NCBI RefSeq assembly: GCF_010550245.1
Contig: NZ_JAAGLU010000005.1
Coordinates: 1 to 64,000 of the forward strand
Direction: 5' to 3'
Length of the DNA: 64,000 bases
Source of the DNA: Streptomyces sp. SID12501
Lineage (GTDB): Bacteria > Actinomycetota > Actinomycetes > Streptomycetales > Streptomycetaceae
The position numbers were made by a program, and so were the translations under genes. The notes beneath the pieces were generated by a model. The model was given only the letters and a program-made list of their open reading frames with translations. It did no database searches and had not been told where the DNA came from. This document shows, in pieces, positions 31,441 through 40,533 of this stretch. The number at the start of each line of letters is the position of its first letter. Position 1 is the stretch's first letter.

Positions 31441-32322
31441 GTGTCCCCTAAGTTTCCTCGCCCGGTAGCTGGAAGTGAGTACGTCCTCACCCTCTCGTGC
31501 CCCGACAGCTCGGGGCTGGTCCACGCCGTGAGCGGCTTTCTCGTCCGGAACTCGGGAAACATCCTGGAGAGCCAGCAGTTCGATGATCGACTCCAGGGCC
31601 GTTTCTTCATGAGGGTCCACTTCGATGTTTCCGATCCGAACGCGGACCTGGAAAACCTGCGTTACCGATTCGGCCCCGTCGCCGAGGCCTACGGCATCTC
31701 CTGGACCCTGCGGGACGCGTCGACCCCGACCCGCACCCTGATCATGGTGTCCAGGTTCGGCCACTGCCTGAACGACCTGCTGTTCCGCCGCCGCACGGGT
31801 GGCCTGAACATCGAGATCCCGGCGATCGTCTCCAACCACCGCGACTTCGAGGGCCTGGCGGAGAGCTACGGCATCCCCTTCCACCACATTCCGGTGACGC
31901 GGGACACGAAGCCGGAGGCGGAGGCTCGACTGCTGGAGCTGGTAAGGGAGTTGGACATCGACCTGGTGGTGCTGGCCCGCTATATGCAGGTCCTCACCGA
32001 CGACCTGTGCAAGGAGCTGGAGGGGCGCGCGATCAACATCCACCACTCCTTCCTGCCCAGCTTCAAGGGCGCACGTCCCTACGACCAGGCCTACGACCGC
32101 GGAGTGAAGCTCGTGGGCGCGACGGCGCACTACGTCACGTCCGACCTGGACGAGGGCCAGATCATCGAGCAGGACGTGGTCCGGGTGGACCACTCCCTCG
32201 ACCCCGGCGAGCTGGTGACGGTGGGCCGGGACGTGGAGGCCCAGGTACTGGCCCACGCGGTGAAGTGGCACAGCGAGAGCCGGGTGATGGTGGAGGGGAG
32301 CCGGACGGTGGTGTTTCGGTAA
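31441..32322 (+). CDS. purU: formyltetrahydrofolate deformylase
   Basis: This 293-aa enzyme hydrolyses 10-formyl-THF to formate and THF. An N-terminal ACT domain (YVLTLSCPDSSGLVHAVSGFL) precedes the formyltransferase-like catalytic domain, with IEIPAIVSNHRDF, the NIHHSFLPSFKGA loop (catalytic Asn and His) and GATAHYVTSDLDEGQIIEQD with the catalytic Asp. Here it would recycle THF loaded with methyl-derived C1 units from dimethylglycine and sarcosine. GTG 31441 has GGAGG at 5 bp; the frame upstream is not family-like. Confidence 0.95.
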   Translation: MSPKFPRPVAGSEYVLTLSCPDSSGLVHAVSGFLVRNSGNILESQQFDDRLQGRFFMRVHFDVSDPNADLENLRYRFGPVAEAYGISWTLRDASTPTRTLIMVSRFGHCLNDLLFRRRTGGLNIEIPAIVSNHRDFEGLAESYGIPFHHIPVTRDTKPEAEARLLELVRELDIDLVVLARYMQVLTDDLCKELEGRAINIHHSFLPSFKGARPYDQAYDRGVKLVGATAHYVTSDLDEGQIIEQDVVRVDHSLDPGELVTVGRDVEAQVLAHAVKWHSESRVMVEGSRTVVFR

Positions 32323-32410
32323 GGGCGCGGCCGCGTGTGAGGAGTGGGCGTCCGTATACAGCGCCGGACACCTCACGCACAGTCCGTCCACAGCGAAGCG
32401 TCCGCAGGGA

Positions 32411-32435
32411 GGTCGTCGGCGACGGGCCGACGACC
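32411..32435. terminator. hairpin between convergent purU and terD genes
   Basis: A 10-bp perfect stem GGTCGTCGGC/GCCGACGACC with a 5-nt loop lies in the 135-bp convergent gap. It could act in both directions. No T-tract. Confidence 0.6.
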
Positions 32436-32457
32436 CCTCACTCCCTGCGATGTACGT

Positions 32458-33042
32458 CTACTTGCTTGCCGCGAAGCGCATCAGGGCGAGTTCGTCGCCC
32501 TGCTTGATCTTCCCCGTCGTGTTGATCACCTCCAGCTTCCAGGCGGCGCCGGACCGCACGGCCTTGGCGACGGCGCAGCCGTTGTCCGTGGTGAGCATGC
32601 TGGGCCAGATGTCGGCGACCTGCTGGGTGCTGCCGCCACTCGCGTCGTACACCTTGAAACTGATGTTGCGCGCCTTCTGGAAGGAACTGCCCTTCTTGTA
32701 GGCGGCGGCGATGAACACGATCGAGGTGATGTGGGGCGGGATCTTCGCGAACTCGACCGTGACGGTCTCGTCGTCGCCGTCCCCGTGCCCCGTCTGGTTG
32801 TCCCCGCTGTGGAGCAGGGAGCCGTTGCCGATGGGGTCGAGCGAGTCGAGACCCGCCAGGCGCACCGGGTCGCCGTCGTGCAGGGCGATGGCGATCAGGT
32901 CGAGATCGGTACCGGTCTTGCGGCGGAGTTTGCCCATCACTCCGCCGCTCGCGCCGGAGGTGGGGTCCCAGGAGGCCCCGATCGACAGATGGGTCACCCC
33001 GTCCAGGTCCGCCGGGCCGTCTTCCTTCGTGAGCGTAATCAT
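32458..33042 (-). CDS. TerD-family protein
   Basis: This 194-aa TerD/TerE-family protein has a calcium-binding beta-sandwich. It opens with MITLTKEDGPADLDGVTHLSIGASWDP-like sequence and has the metal-binding run DLDLIAIALHDG. FAKIPPHITSIVFIAAAYK and the C-terminal ...GDELALMRFAASK complete the family pattern. TerD proteins are linked to tellurite and general stress resistance and membrane-associated stress complexes in Streptomyces. No other ter genes are adjacent. It lies alone between purU and the MTHFR-like gene; a gap of 184 bp on its 5' side implies its own promoter. Confidence 0.9.
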   Translation of the reverse strand: MITLTKEDGPADLDGVTHLSIGASWDPTSGASGGVMGKLRRKTGTDLDLIAIALHDGDPVRLAGLDSLDPIGNGSLLHSGDNQTGHGDGDDETVTVEFAKIPPHITSIVFIAAAYKKGSSFQKARNISFKVYDASGGSTQQVADIWPSMLTTDNGCAVAKAVRSGAAWKLEVINTTGKIKQGDELALMRFAASK

Positions 33043-33226
33043 GGGCCCATACTGCCTGGGCCTTCACCGAGGTCCCCGAACGGGCCCGCCATGACGACCA
33101 GAGACTCCTTGGCCACGGTTCCCGACAGATGCTCGCCGGGCCGTGGCCCAGGGGTAGTCAGGGGCAGTCAAGGCCGAGTCGGGTCGCCGGGACCGCGTGG
33201 AGGAGTCGGCGCCCCGGAGGCGGACC

Positions 33227-34063
33227 TCAGCCGTCCAACCGGTCCAGCAAAGCGCAGCGCCACCGCTCCGTCTCCGCGACCTGGTTGAACGTGAACAGGT
33301 GGAGGCCCGCCACCCCCGCCCCGGGCGCCGTGAGCGGGCCCTCCGCCCGGGAGAGCAGGCTTTCCGGCGAGTATCCCCCGGGCGCCGCGAACCGCAGGAA
33401 CCACGACGCGTGCTTCGTCAGGAAGCGCGTCGACTCGCCCACCCCGATCTTCGTCGCCATGGACAACAGCTTCGCCCGCTGCACAGGCCCCGCGACACCC
33501 ACGTATACGGGCAGGCCGACCTCCCGGCGCCGCACCCGGCCGACCCACTCCCCCAGCACGCGCGCGTCGAAGCACAGGTTGCTGACGATGTACGTCGCGT
33601 GCTCGCGCTTGTCCCACATGGCCTGGATGGTGACGTCGTCGTGGATGAGCGGATGGCTCTCGGGGTATCCGGTGACGCCGACATGCGTGAACGGGCTGCC
33701 CAGCTCGCCGAGTCTGCGCAGCACCGGCAGGGCACCCTCGTAGGCCCCGGCGGGCGGATCCGCGTCGCCCGCCGGCACGAAGACGTCGTCCACGCCCGTC
33801 TCGCGCAACCGGTCGACGACGTCCTTCAGATGCGCGTCGTCCCGCAGCAGCCGGGCCGGCACATGCGGGACGACGCGATAACCGTGCGCCGACAGGCGTC
33901 CGACGAGGTCGAGCGTCGGCTCCAGCCCCTTGACCGGCGACGCCGTCACGGTGATGACGACGTCGCGCGGAACGTGGGCGAGAACCTTGTCCTCGGTCGA
34001 CTTGGCAGGCAGCACCTCGTAACGGACGCGCTCCAGCAGCGCCCTCAACCCTGAAGCACCCAA
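33227..34063 (-). CDS. methylenetetrahydrofolate reductase-like protein
   Basis: This 278-aa TIM-barrel protein belongs to the MetF/MTHFR superfamily. Visible elements: VVITVTASPVKGLEPTLDLV, YRVVPHVPARLL, a VDDVFVPAGDADPPAG segment in the FAD/substrate region, and FTHVGVTGYPESHPLI, matching the family's ...VAGYPEGHP. It begins 9 bp after the choline dehydrogenase stop, with TTG as probable start and GGGG 6 bp before. Gene order suggests it handles methylene- or methyl-THF produced by betaine demethylation, but its exact reaction is not shown by sequence. Confidence 0.78.
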   Translation of the reverse strand: MGASGLRALLERVRYEVLPAKSTEDKVLAHVPRDVVITVTASPVKGLEPTLDLVGRLSAHGYRVVPHVPARLLRDDAHLKDVVDRLRETGVDDVFVPAGDADPPAGAYEGALPVLRRLGELGSPFTHVGVTGYPESHPLIHDDVTIQAMWDKREHATYIVSNLCFDARVLGEWVGRVRRREVGLPVYVGVAGPVQRAKLLSMATKIGVGESTRFLTKHASWFLRFAAPGGYSPESLLSRAEGPLTAPGAGVAGLHLFTFNQVAETERWRCALLDRLDG

Positions 34064-34072
34064 CGTCTACCC

Positions 34073-35752
34073 CTACCCCGCCTGCTGCGTGTCGGCGTCA
34101 CGGTGGCGGTAGTACGCCGCCTTGGAAGCCGGCAGCGGCTGCTTGTCGAGGATGAGGTCGGCGGCCTTCTCGGCGATCATCATCACCGGCGCGTAGATGT
34201 TGCCGTTGGTGACGTAGGGCATGACGGAGGCGTCGACGACCCGCAGCCCCTCCACACCGTGCACCCGCAGACTCTCCGGGTCGACGACGGCCATCTCGTC
34301 CTCCGCGGGCCCCATCTTGCAGGTGCAGGACGGGTGCAGGGCCGTCTCGCCCTCCTTGGCGACCCAGTCGAGGATCTCCTCGTCCGTCGCCACCTTCGCG
34401 CCCGGCGAGACCTCGCCGTCGTTGTACGGAGCCATGGCCGGCTGGCTGAGGAGCTTGCGCGCCACGCGGATCGCCTCGACCCACTCCCGCCGGTCCTGCT
34501 CGGTGGAGAGGTAGTTGAAGCGCAGCGCCGGATGCTCGCGCGGGTCCCTGCTCTTGATCTTCACCGAGCCGATGGCGTCGGAGTACATGGGGCCCACGTG
34601 CACCTGGTAGCCGTGGCCGCCGGCCGGCGAGGAGCCGTCGTAGCGGACGGCGATGGGCAGGAAGTGGAACATCAGGTTGGGGTAGTCGACGTCCTCGTTG
34701 CTGCGGGCGAAGCCGCCGGCCTCGAAGTGGTTGGTGGCGGCGGGACCCTTGCGGAACAGCCACTGCAACCCGATGAAGGGAGCGCGCCACTTCGCCATGT
34801 ACGGCTGCATGGACACCGGCTGCTTGCAGGCGTACTGGACGTACACCTCCAGGTGGTCCTGCATGTTCTCGCCGACGCCGGGGAGGTCGTGGACGACGTC
34901 GACACCGAGGGCGCTCAGTTCCTCCGCGTTACCGACGCCCGAGAGCTGGAGCAGTTGCGGGGAGTTGATCGCGCCGCCGCAGAGGATGACCTCCTTGGCG
35001 CGGACCTGCTGGAGCGCGCCCTTGCCGCGCTGGTACTCGACTCCGACGGCCCGTTTGCCCTCGAAGAGGACGCGGGTGACGAGGGCACGTGTTTTGACGG
35101 TGAGGTTGGGCCGCTTCCGGACGGGCTTGAGGTACGCCTTGGACGCCGAGAGCCGGCGCCCCCGGTGGACGTTCCGGTCGAACTTGGCGAAGCCCTCCTG
35201 CCGGTACCCGTTGACGTCGTCGGTGGGCGCGTACCCCGCTTCCTCGGTGGCCTTGAGGAAGGCGCCGAAGAGGGGGTTGGTGGCCGGGCCGCGTTCGAGG
35301 ACGAGGGGGCCGTCGTGTCCGCGGAACTCGTCGTCCGGGTCGGCGGCGAGACAGTTCTCCATGCGCCGGAAGTACGGCAGACAGTGCGCGTAGTCCCACT
35401 TCTCCATGCCGGGGTCGGCCGCCCAGCGCTCGTAGTCCAGGGGGTTTCCGCGCTGGAAGATCATGCCGTTGATGCTGCTGGAGCCGCCGAGCACCTTGCC
35501 GCGCGCGTGGTAGACGCGCCGGCCGCCCATGTGCGGTTCGGGCTCGGACTCGTACTTCCAGTCGTAGAACCGGCTGCCGATGGGATAGGTCAGCGCCGCG
35601 GGCATGTGGATGAAGACGTCCCACGGGTAGTCGGGCCGGCCTGCCTCCAGGACCAGCACCCTGTTCGCCGGGTCCGCCGAGAGCCTGTTCGCAAGTGCGC
35701 TGCCGGCCGATCCGCCGCCGACGATGACGAAGTCGTATTGCAGGGGAGCCAT
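34073..35752 (-). CDS. betA: choline dehydrogenase (GMC oxidoreductase)
   Basis: This 559-aa FAD-dependent GMC oxidoreductase oxidises choline to betaine aldehyde. The ADP-binding motif is [22 protein letters not shown] signatures are [20 protein letters not shown] and [15 protein letters not shown]. The C-terminal catalytic region is [13 protein letters not shown]...[19 protein letters not shown] with the catalytic His. ATG 35752 has GGAG only on the opposite strand, but homology begins there. It is divergent from the IclR regulator gene and shares its operator region. Confidence 0.9.
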   Translation of the reverse strand: MAPLQYDFVIVGGGSAGSALANRLSADPANRVLVLEAGRPDYPWDVFIHMPAALTYPIGSRFYDWKYESEPEPHMGGRRVYHARGKVLGGSSSINGMIFQRGNPLDYERWAADPGMEKWDYAHCLPYFRRMENCLAADPDDEFRGHDGPLVLERGPATNPLFGAFLKATEEAGYAPTDDVNGYRQEGFAKFDRNVHRGRRLSASKAYLKPVRKRPNLTVKTRALVTRVLFEGKRAVGVEYQRGKGALQQVRAKEVILCGGAINSPQLLQLSGVGNAEELSALGVDVVHDLPGVGENMQDHLEVYVQYACKQPVSMQPYMAKWRAPFIGLQWLFRKGPAATNHFEAGGFARSNEDVDYPNLMFHFLPIAVRYDGSSPAGGHGYQVHVGPMYSDAIGSVKIKSRDPREHPALRFNYLSTEQDRREWVEAIRVARKLLSQPAMAPYNDGEVSPGAKVATDEEILDWVAKEGETALHPSCTCKMGPAEDEMAVVDPESLRVHGVEGLRVVDASVMPYVTNGNIYAPVMMIAEKAADLILDKQPLPASKAAYYRHRDADTQQAG

Positions 35753-35800
35753 GATGTCTCGTCTCGCTCGCGCCGTAGATACGCGAGGCATGCTAATCCA

Positions 35801-35836
35801 GTAGCGCCATACGCACCAGGTTGCGGGACACGCAAC
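35801..35836. promoter_or_regulatory. tandem IclR-type operator, betA / iclR divergent promoter
   Basis: GTAGCGCCATACGCACC (35801) and GTTGCGGGACACGCAAC (35820) are spaced 19 bp. The second is a perfect GTTGC-N7-GCAAC palindrome. The pair is 49 bp before betA and 67 bp before the regulator start, a placement that fits control of betA and autoregulation. Confidence 0.72.
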
Positions 35837-35865
35837 ATGCAAGCTCTTGGTTTCGGGGTTGTTAC

Positions 35866-35896
35866 TTGCAATGGCGTTGTTTACTGCGCGTATAGT
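35866..35896 (+). promoter_or_regulatory. promoter of the IclR gene, probably giving a leaderless mRNA
   Basis: TTGCAA (35866-35871) and TATAGT (35891-35896) are spaced 19 bp. The GTG start codon is at 35903, about where transcription would begin, and no ribosome-binding site precedes it. Confidence 0.5.
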
Positions 35897-35902
35897 TTCG
35901 CT

Positions 35903-36700
35903 GTGAGCAACCACAGCACAGACACCGAAACGTCCAATTCACAGGCCGGCGGAGTGCAGTCGGTCGACCGCGCGATCAGCGTTCTGGAAATCCTCGCCCA
36001 GCGTGGCGAGGCAGGCGTCAGCGAGGTCGCTGCCGAGATAGATGTTCACAAATCCACCGCTTTCCGGCTGCTGGGCGCCCTTGAGTCGCGCGGTCTCGTG
36101 GAGCAGGCCGGCGAGCGCGGCAAGTACCGCCTCGGCTTCGGTATCGTCCGGCTGGCCGGCGCGGTCACGGGCAGTATCGACATCACCCAGCAGGGCCGCC
36201 CGGTCTGCGAGCAGCTCGCCGAGGAGATCGGCGAGACCGTCAACATCGCCGTGATGCAGGAGCACTACGCCGTCAACCTGTTCGAGGCACGCGGCCCCGG
36301 AGCCGTCAGCGCGTACAACTGGGTCGGCCAGCTGACCCCGCTGCACGCCACCTCCAGCGGCAAGATCCTGCTGGCCCACCTGCCCGCGAAGGAGCGGGGC
36401 GCGTTGCTGAACGGGGCGGGTCTGAAGAAGGTCACCCCGCACACGATCACCGCGAAGTCGAAGCTGGAGAAGGACCTCGCGGAGGCGCGGGAGCGGGGGT
36501 ACGCGTGGACGCAGGAGGAGCTGGAGCTCGGGCTGCATGCGATGGCGGCGCCTATCCGGGACCGGGAGGGGGTTGTTGTGGCTGCGGTGAGTGCGTCGGG
36601 GCCTTCTTACCGGTTCACGACGGAGCGGTTGCATGAGCTGGCGCCGCTGCTGGTGAAGGGGGCGGGGGAGATCAGTCACCGGATGGGGTATCTGGGCTGA
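35903..36700 (+). CDS. IclR-family regulator of betaine catabolism (inferred)
   Basis: This 265-aa IclR-family protein has a winged helix at ~20-80 ([27 protein letters not shown] with [18 protein letters not shown] as recognition helix) and a C-terminal effector domain (...[42 protein letters not shown]). Its gene lies divergent to betA inside the betaine region. A tandem 17-bp repeat found before all pathway units is present at its own promoter. I infer that it controls them, with choline, betaine or a downstream metabolite as effector. GTG 35903 is chosen because residues from VSNHST onward fit family length. Confidence 0.9.
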   Translation: MSNHSTDTETSNSQAGGVQSVDRAISVLEILAQRGEAGVSEVAAEIDVHKSTAFRLLGALESRGLVEQAGERGKYRLGFGIVRLAGAVTGSIDITQQGRPVCEQLAEEIGETVNIAVMQEHYAVNLFEARGPGAVSAYNWVGQLTPLHATSSGKILLAHLPAKERGALLNGAGLKKVTPHTITAKSKLEKDLAEARERGYAWTQEELELGLHAMAAPIRDREGVVVAAVSASGPSYRFTTERLHELAPLLVKGAGEISHRMGYLG

Positions 36701-36726
36701 GTTCGTTGGGTGCGGGTGAGTGGGGG

Positions 36727-36760
36727 CTTGTCGCGCAGTTCCCCGCGCCCCTGAATCGCG
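36727..36760. repeat. Streptomyces intergenic repeat, copy 2
   Basis: The core CTTGTCGCGCAGTTCCCCGC followed by GCCCCT is the exact reverse complement of a core in the copy at 22710. It occupies the 70-bp gap between convergent iclR and Rieske oxygenase genes and may act as a bidirectional terminator. Confidence 0.75.
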
Positions 36761-36770
36761 CCCCCCGCTT

Positions 36771-37895
36771 CTAACTACCGCCCAGGCGCTCGGTCACCCA
36801 GTCGTGGAAGGCCCCGATGTGGTGCTCGCTCGGCACCAGCACACCCCCCTTCGCATACAGCCGGGAGTGCATTCCGGGCTGGGTGCGCTCGCAGGCCTCG
36901 AAGTCCTGGCGGTTGACGCGGTCGAAGAGTTCCACGGACCGGCTGACGTCCTTGCCGCTCTCGACGACGTGCGGGAGATACAGCCAGTCGCACTCGACGA
37001 TCGTGCGGTCGGCGGCCACCGGGTACATGCGGTGGAAGATCACGTGGTCGGGTACGAGGTTGATGAACACCTGCGGTCTGACGGTGATCGCGTAGTAGCG
37101 GCGGTCCTGGTCCTCGGCGACGCCCGGGATGCGGTCCAGGCCCTCGGAGCCGTCGATGGTGAACCCCTGGACCTCCCCGCCGAACTCGGCGCCGTGGCCG
37201 ACGTAGTACTGGGCGGCGTACCCGTCGGCGAACTCGGGGAGCACCTCGGTGAGTTCGGGGTGGATCGTGGCGCAGTGGTAGCACTCCATGAAGTTCTCGA
37301 TGATGAGCTTCCAGTTGGCCTTCACGTCGTAGACGATCCGCTTGCCGACCGAGAGGTTGTCGATGTCGTAGTGCTCGATCGACTCGACGTCACCGAGCCG
37401 GCCGATGACCTCGCCGATGACGTCCTCCTCGAAGGAGGGCGGGTTCTCGGCGAGGCAGACCCAGACATAGCCGAGCCATTCCCGGACGGCCACGCTGACC
37501 AGCCCGTACTCGGTACGCCCCACATCCGGCATCTTCGTGAGGTTGGGCGCGGCGACGAGCTTGCCGTCCAGGCCGTACGTCCAGGCGTGGTACGGGCACT
37601 GGAAGGCCCGCTTGACCTCGCCGGACTCCTCGGTGCAGAGCTTGGCGCCACGGTGCCGGCAGACGTTGAAGTAGGCGCGGATCGAGTTGTCCCGCGCCCG
37701 CGTCACGAGGATGCTCTCGCGGCCCACGTCGACGGTCCGGAAGGCCCCGGGCTTCGCCAGTTCGGACGCGCGCGCGACACAGAACCACATGGTCTCGAAT
37801 ATGCGCTCCTGCTCCTGCGCGAAGATCCCCGCGTCCGTGTAGGAGGAGCCGGGCAGGGTCGCGATCAGACTGTCGGGCAGGCTGGTCGAGGTCAC
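36771..37895 (-). CDS. gbcA: Rieske-type glycine betaine monooxygenase, oxygenase subunit
   Basis: This 374-aa Rieske non-heme-iron oxygenase probably demethylates glycine betaine to dimethylglycine plus formaldehyde. The [2Fe-2S] ligands are in CRHRGAKLC and CPYHAW. The mononuclear iron site is in NWKLIIENFMECYHCATIHPE with its two His. The N-terminal ...GIFAQEQERIFETMWFCVA is typical of the GbcA/betaine-demethylase clade. Alternatives are a stachydrine or carnitine oxygenase; context favours betaine. GTG 37895 has GAGGAG at a good distance. Ferredoxin and reductase genes lie upstream in the same direction. Confidence 0.85.
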   Translation of the reverse strand: MTSTSLPDSLIATLPGSSYTDAGIFAQEQERIFETMWFCVARASELAKPGAFRTVDVGRESILVTRARDNSIRAYFNVCRHRGAKLCTEESGEVKRAFQCPYHAWTYGLDGKLVAAPNLTKMPDVGRTEYGLVSVAVREWLGYVWVCLAENPPSFEEDVIGEVIGRLGDVESIEHYDIDNLSVGKRIVYDVKANWKLIIENFMECYHCATIHPELTEVLPEFADGYAAQYYVGHGAEFGGEVQGFTIDGSEGLDRIPGVAEDQDRRYYAITVRPQVFINLVPDHVIFHRMYPVAADRTIVECDWLYLPHVVESGKDVSRSVELFDRVNRQDFEACERTQPGMHSRLYAKGGVLVPSEHHIGAFHDWVTERLGGS

Positions 37896-37959
37896 GGTGC
37901 ACTCCTCGGAGAAACGTCGTGGTCGGAATGGATCAACTAGATGAGCGGGACGCACCGAG

Positions 37960-38050
37960 GGTCGCGCCCCGCAGGGGCGCGCCCTCTAGGGGCGCGGGGC
38001 TGTATCTATCTGCGGCTCCGCCGCGGGGCGCGACCAGCCCCCACGGGCGC
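37960..38050. repeat. Streptomyces intergenic repeat, copy 3 (variant)
   Basis: AGGGGCGCGGGGCTGTATCT...GCGGGGCGCGACCAGCCCCC belongs to the same GGGGCGCGGGG family but has a different arm. It contains palindromes (GCGCCCCGCAGGGGCGC at 37963-37982) and lies between the reductase and oxygenase genes, possibly lowering distal expression. Confidence 0.65.
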
Positions 38051-38059
38051 GCAGACGAA

Positions 38060-39226
38060 TCACCGCACAGCCGGCGCAGCCAACTGCTTGCGCCACCGCA
38101 CGAAAAGCCGAGGCTGATTCATCCCGAGAACAGCGACCGGCTCCCCGGCCCGCCGATAAACAGCCAGGACGTTGCGGTCACCGACCGCACCTTCCTCGAC
38201 CGTCACGCTGTCAGCGACACCCGCGTGACCGACAAACTGGATCTTCACCCCGTACTGGTCGGACCAGAAATAGGGCGGCCTGGGCACCCCCGGCTCCACC
38301 GCACCCCCGGCCAACAAGGCAGCCACGGCAGCAGCGGGACGCTCAAGCGCACCCGTCCAGTGCTCGACCCGGCGATGGGTGCCCACCCGGGGGTCGTACC
38401 AGTTGGCGCAGTCGCCGACCGCGACCACACCGGCGAGGCTGGTGCGGCCGTCGGCGCCGCACTTGACGCCGTTCTCGAGGGCGACGCCGGACCCGGCCAG
38501 CCAGTCGACGCAGGGGCGCGCGCCCACCCCGACGACGACGATGTCGGCGGGAACACTGCGTCCGTCCGCCAGCAGAACGGCCTCGACCTGGCGCTCCCCG
38601 CTCAGCCCCTTGACCCCGACGCCGCACAGCAGCCGTACGCCGTGGTCGGCGTGCAGGCCGGAGACGACGGCGCCCATGGTCTCGCCGAGCGGTCCGGCGA
38701 GCGGTGTCGGGGCGGCCTCGATCACCGTCACGTCGAGGCCGAGGGCGTACGCGGTGGAGGCGACCTCGGCGCCGATGAAGCCGCCGCCGATCACCACCAG
38801 CCGTCCGCCGCGGGCCAGTTCGTCGCGCAGGGCGCGGGCGTCGTCGAGGGTGCGCAGCGTGTGCACGCCGGCGAGGCCGTCGGCGCCCGGCAGGGTGCGG
38901 GCGGCGGCGCCGGTCGCGATGACGATGCCGTCGGCGCGGATGCCCCGGCCGTCGGCGAGGCGGACGGACCGGTCGGTGCGGTCGAGGCCGGTTGCGCGGG
39001 TGCCCAGCAGCCACTCCGCGCGGAGGTCCTCGCCGTCCGTCTCCAGTCCGAGATCCGCCTCGCCGAGGGTTCCGGCCAGGAACTCCTTGGACAACGGCGG
39101 TCTGTCGTACGGGCGGTGAGCCTCGTCGCCGATCAGAACCAGCCGTCCGTCATAGCCCTGCTTGCGCAGGGAGCGCGCCGCCGACAGTCCGGCCAGCGAG
39201 GCGCCCACCACGGCCACCGTCCTCAC
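38060..39226 (-). CDS. ferredoxin reductase of the Rieske oxygenase system
   Basis: This 388-aa FAD/NAD(P) reductase passes electrons to the Rieske ferredoxin. The FAD motif is VRTVAVVGASLAGLSAARSL. The NAD(P) motif is RLVVIGGGFIGAEVASTAYALG. The C-terminal GVVAVGDCANWYDP binds the FAD phosphate, and the putidaredoxin-reductase-type dimer domain follows (PPYFWSDQYGVKIQFVGHA). Its GTG overlaps the ferredoxin stop (GTGA), so the two are coupled. Confidence 0.9.
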   Translation of the reverse strand: MRTVAVVGASLAGLSAARSLRKQGYDGRLVLIGDEAHRPYDRPPLSKEFLAGTLGEADLGLETDGEDLRAEWLLGTRATGLDRTDRSVRLADGRGIRADGIVIATGAAARTLPGADGLAGVHTLRTLDDARALRDELARGGRLVVIGGGFIGAEVASTAYALGLDVTVIEAAPTPLAGPLGETMGAVVSGLHADHGVRLLCGVGVKGLSGERQVEAVLLADGRSVPADIVVVGVGARPCVDWLAGSGVALENGVKCGADGRTSLAGVVAVGDCANWYDPRVGTHRRVEHWTGALERPAAAVAALLAGGAVEPGVPRPPYFWSDQYGVKIQFVGHAGVADSVTVEEGAVGDRNVLAVYRRAGEPVAVLGMNQPRLFVRWRKQLAAPAVR

Positions 39227-39585
39227 GCGGGACCCCCGGCGAGCCGGGACGCGATGCAGGGCGGCAGGTTGGGGGCGTCCGTGGACACCCGTACGTGGAT
39301 CATGCCGTCCTCGACGACGACCTCGTGCGTCCGCACCGGCAGCTTGGCCGGCGGAGAGTCGACCGCGCCGGTGCGCAGGTCGAACTTCGAGGCGTGCAGG
39401 GGGCATTCCACCTCGCAGCCCTCCAGCCAGCCGTCGGCGAGCGAGGCATCCTGGTGGGTGCAGGTGTCGTCGATGGCGAAGACTTCGCCGTCGTCGGTGT
39501 GGAACACCGAGACGGGCGGGTCGATGTCGAGCCGGAAGGCCTCACCTCGCGGGAGATCCGCGAGACGGCACGCGGGAATCATCAT
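39223..39585 (-). CDS. Rieske ferredoxin
   Basis: This 120-aa small Rieske protein shuttles electrons from the reductase to the oxygenase. The cluster ligands are in CTHQDASLADG and CPLHASKFD, giving C-x-H and C-x2-H pairs. No membrane anchor. It is the first gene of the electron-transfer operon, with a tandem operator only 9 bp before its start. Confidence 0.9.
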   Translation of the reverse strand: MMIPACRLADLPRGEAFRLDIDPPVSVFHTDDGEVFAIDDTCTHQDASLADGWLEGCEVECPLHASKFDLRTGAVDSPPAKLPVRTHEVVVEDGMIHVRVSTDAPNLPPCIASRLAGGPA

Positions 39586-39900
39586 GACACCTCGGTGCGT
39601 ATAGCGAAACGGATTGCGGTAAGCGCAACGTCAGTTTGAGGGCGCCCAGAACCCTTGTCAAGAAGTCCAGGGGCCTGGATGAGCCATTGCTCGGGTTGCG
39701 CCCTGAACAACACGATGCACATTGCACAACCGTAAACCAAGCGAGCCCGATGCCGTTCCCGATGCCCGCCCGATGCCGGCCTGAGCGCGTCGGCGCAGCT
39801 CAGACGGACATCAGACAGCCATCGGACAGGCATCGGGCAGGCATTCGGCAGCAAAGTCCCCACGCGAGAGCGTACGGATCGCCAGGGCCGGACCGGACGG
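39586..39900. other. intergenic region with operator and short degenerate repeats
   Basis: About 315 bases between the MBL-hydrolase stop and the ferredoxin start. The right-hand part (39780-39855) is a run of imperfect GACATCGG/CAGGCATCGG units. A tandem operator pair lies at 39594-39629. No gene is visible. Confidence 0.55.
39594..39629. promoter_or_regulatory. tandem IclR-type operator, Rieske ferredoxin promoter
   Basis: GGTGCGTATAGCGAAAC (39594) and ATTGCGGTAAGCGCAAC (39613) are spaced 19 bp. Both half-sites of each unit match the consensus at 4 of 5 or 5 of 5 positions. The closeness to the start codon suggests repression by blocking initiation. Confidence 0.65.
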
Positions 39901-40533
39901 TCAGAAACCGCGGTCGATCCACTCCTGGAGATGCGGGGCCTCAGCGGCGACGGTGGTCGTGTCCCCGTGCCCTGTGTATACGACGGTGTCGCCTGGCAGG
40001 GTCAGCAGCCGGGCCCGGATCGAGTCGACGATGGTCGGGAAGTGGGAGTAGGAGCGGCCGGTGGCCCCGGGGCCGCCCGCGAAGAGCGTGTCGCCGCTGA
40101 AGAGGGCGGTCAGGGCCGGTGCGTGGAGGGAGACCGCGCCCGGGGCATGGCCGGGCGTGTGGAGCACGGTCAGCTCGACCCCGGCGACGGTCAGCACCTG
40201 ACCGTCGGCCAGTTCGCCGTCGGGGGCGCGCTCCGGGTGGGTCTGCTTCCACAGGGGCAGGTCGTCGCCGTGGAGCAGGATCGGGGCGCCGGTGCGCGCG
40301 GCGAGGGCGGGGGCCGCGTCGATGTGGTCGTTGTGGGCGTGGGTGCAGACGATGGCCAGGAGGGTACGTCCGCCGAGGGCCTCGGCGATGGCGTCGGCGT
40401 CATGGGCGGCGTCGATGACGACCGCTTCGCTGTCATCGCCGATGATCCACACGTTGTTGTCGACGTCCCAGGTGCCGCCGTCTAGCGAGAACGTGCCCGA
40501 GGTGACCAGACGTTCGATACGGGCGCCGGCCAT
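39901..40533 (-). CDS. MBL-fold hydrolase, probable S-formylmycothiol hydrolase or glyoxalase-II-like
   Basis: This 210-aa metallo-beta-lactamase-fold protein has the metal motif THAHNDHID, the second His in HTPGHAPGA, an Asp in LFSGDTLFAGG and the C-terminal TGHGDTT. It starts at the ATG that overlaps the mycothiol dehydrogenase stop. In actinomycetes such genes are paired with the mycothiol-dependent formaldehyde dehydrogenase and probably release formate from S-formylmycothiol or act on a related thioester. Confidence 0.85.
   Translation of the reverse strand: MAGARIERLVTSGTFSLDGGTWDVDNNVWIIGDDSEAVVIDAAHDADAIAEALGGRTLLAIVCTHAHNDHIDAAPALAARTGAPILLHGDDLPLWKQTHPERAPDGELADGQVLTVAGVELTVLHTPGHAPGAVSLHAPALTALFSGDTLFAGGPGATGRSYSHFPTIVDSIRARLLTLPGDTVVYTGHGDTTTVAAEAPHLQEWIDRGF

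Noticed and set aside
39586..39900. Glycine or folate riboswitch in the betaine region
   Set aside because: No glycine-aptamer or THF-aptamer core sequence is recognisable; the conserved signal is the protein-operator-like pair.
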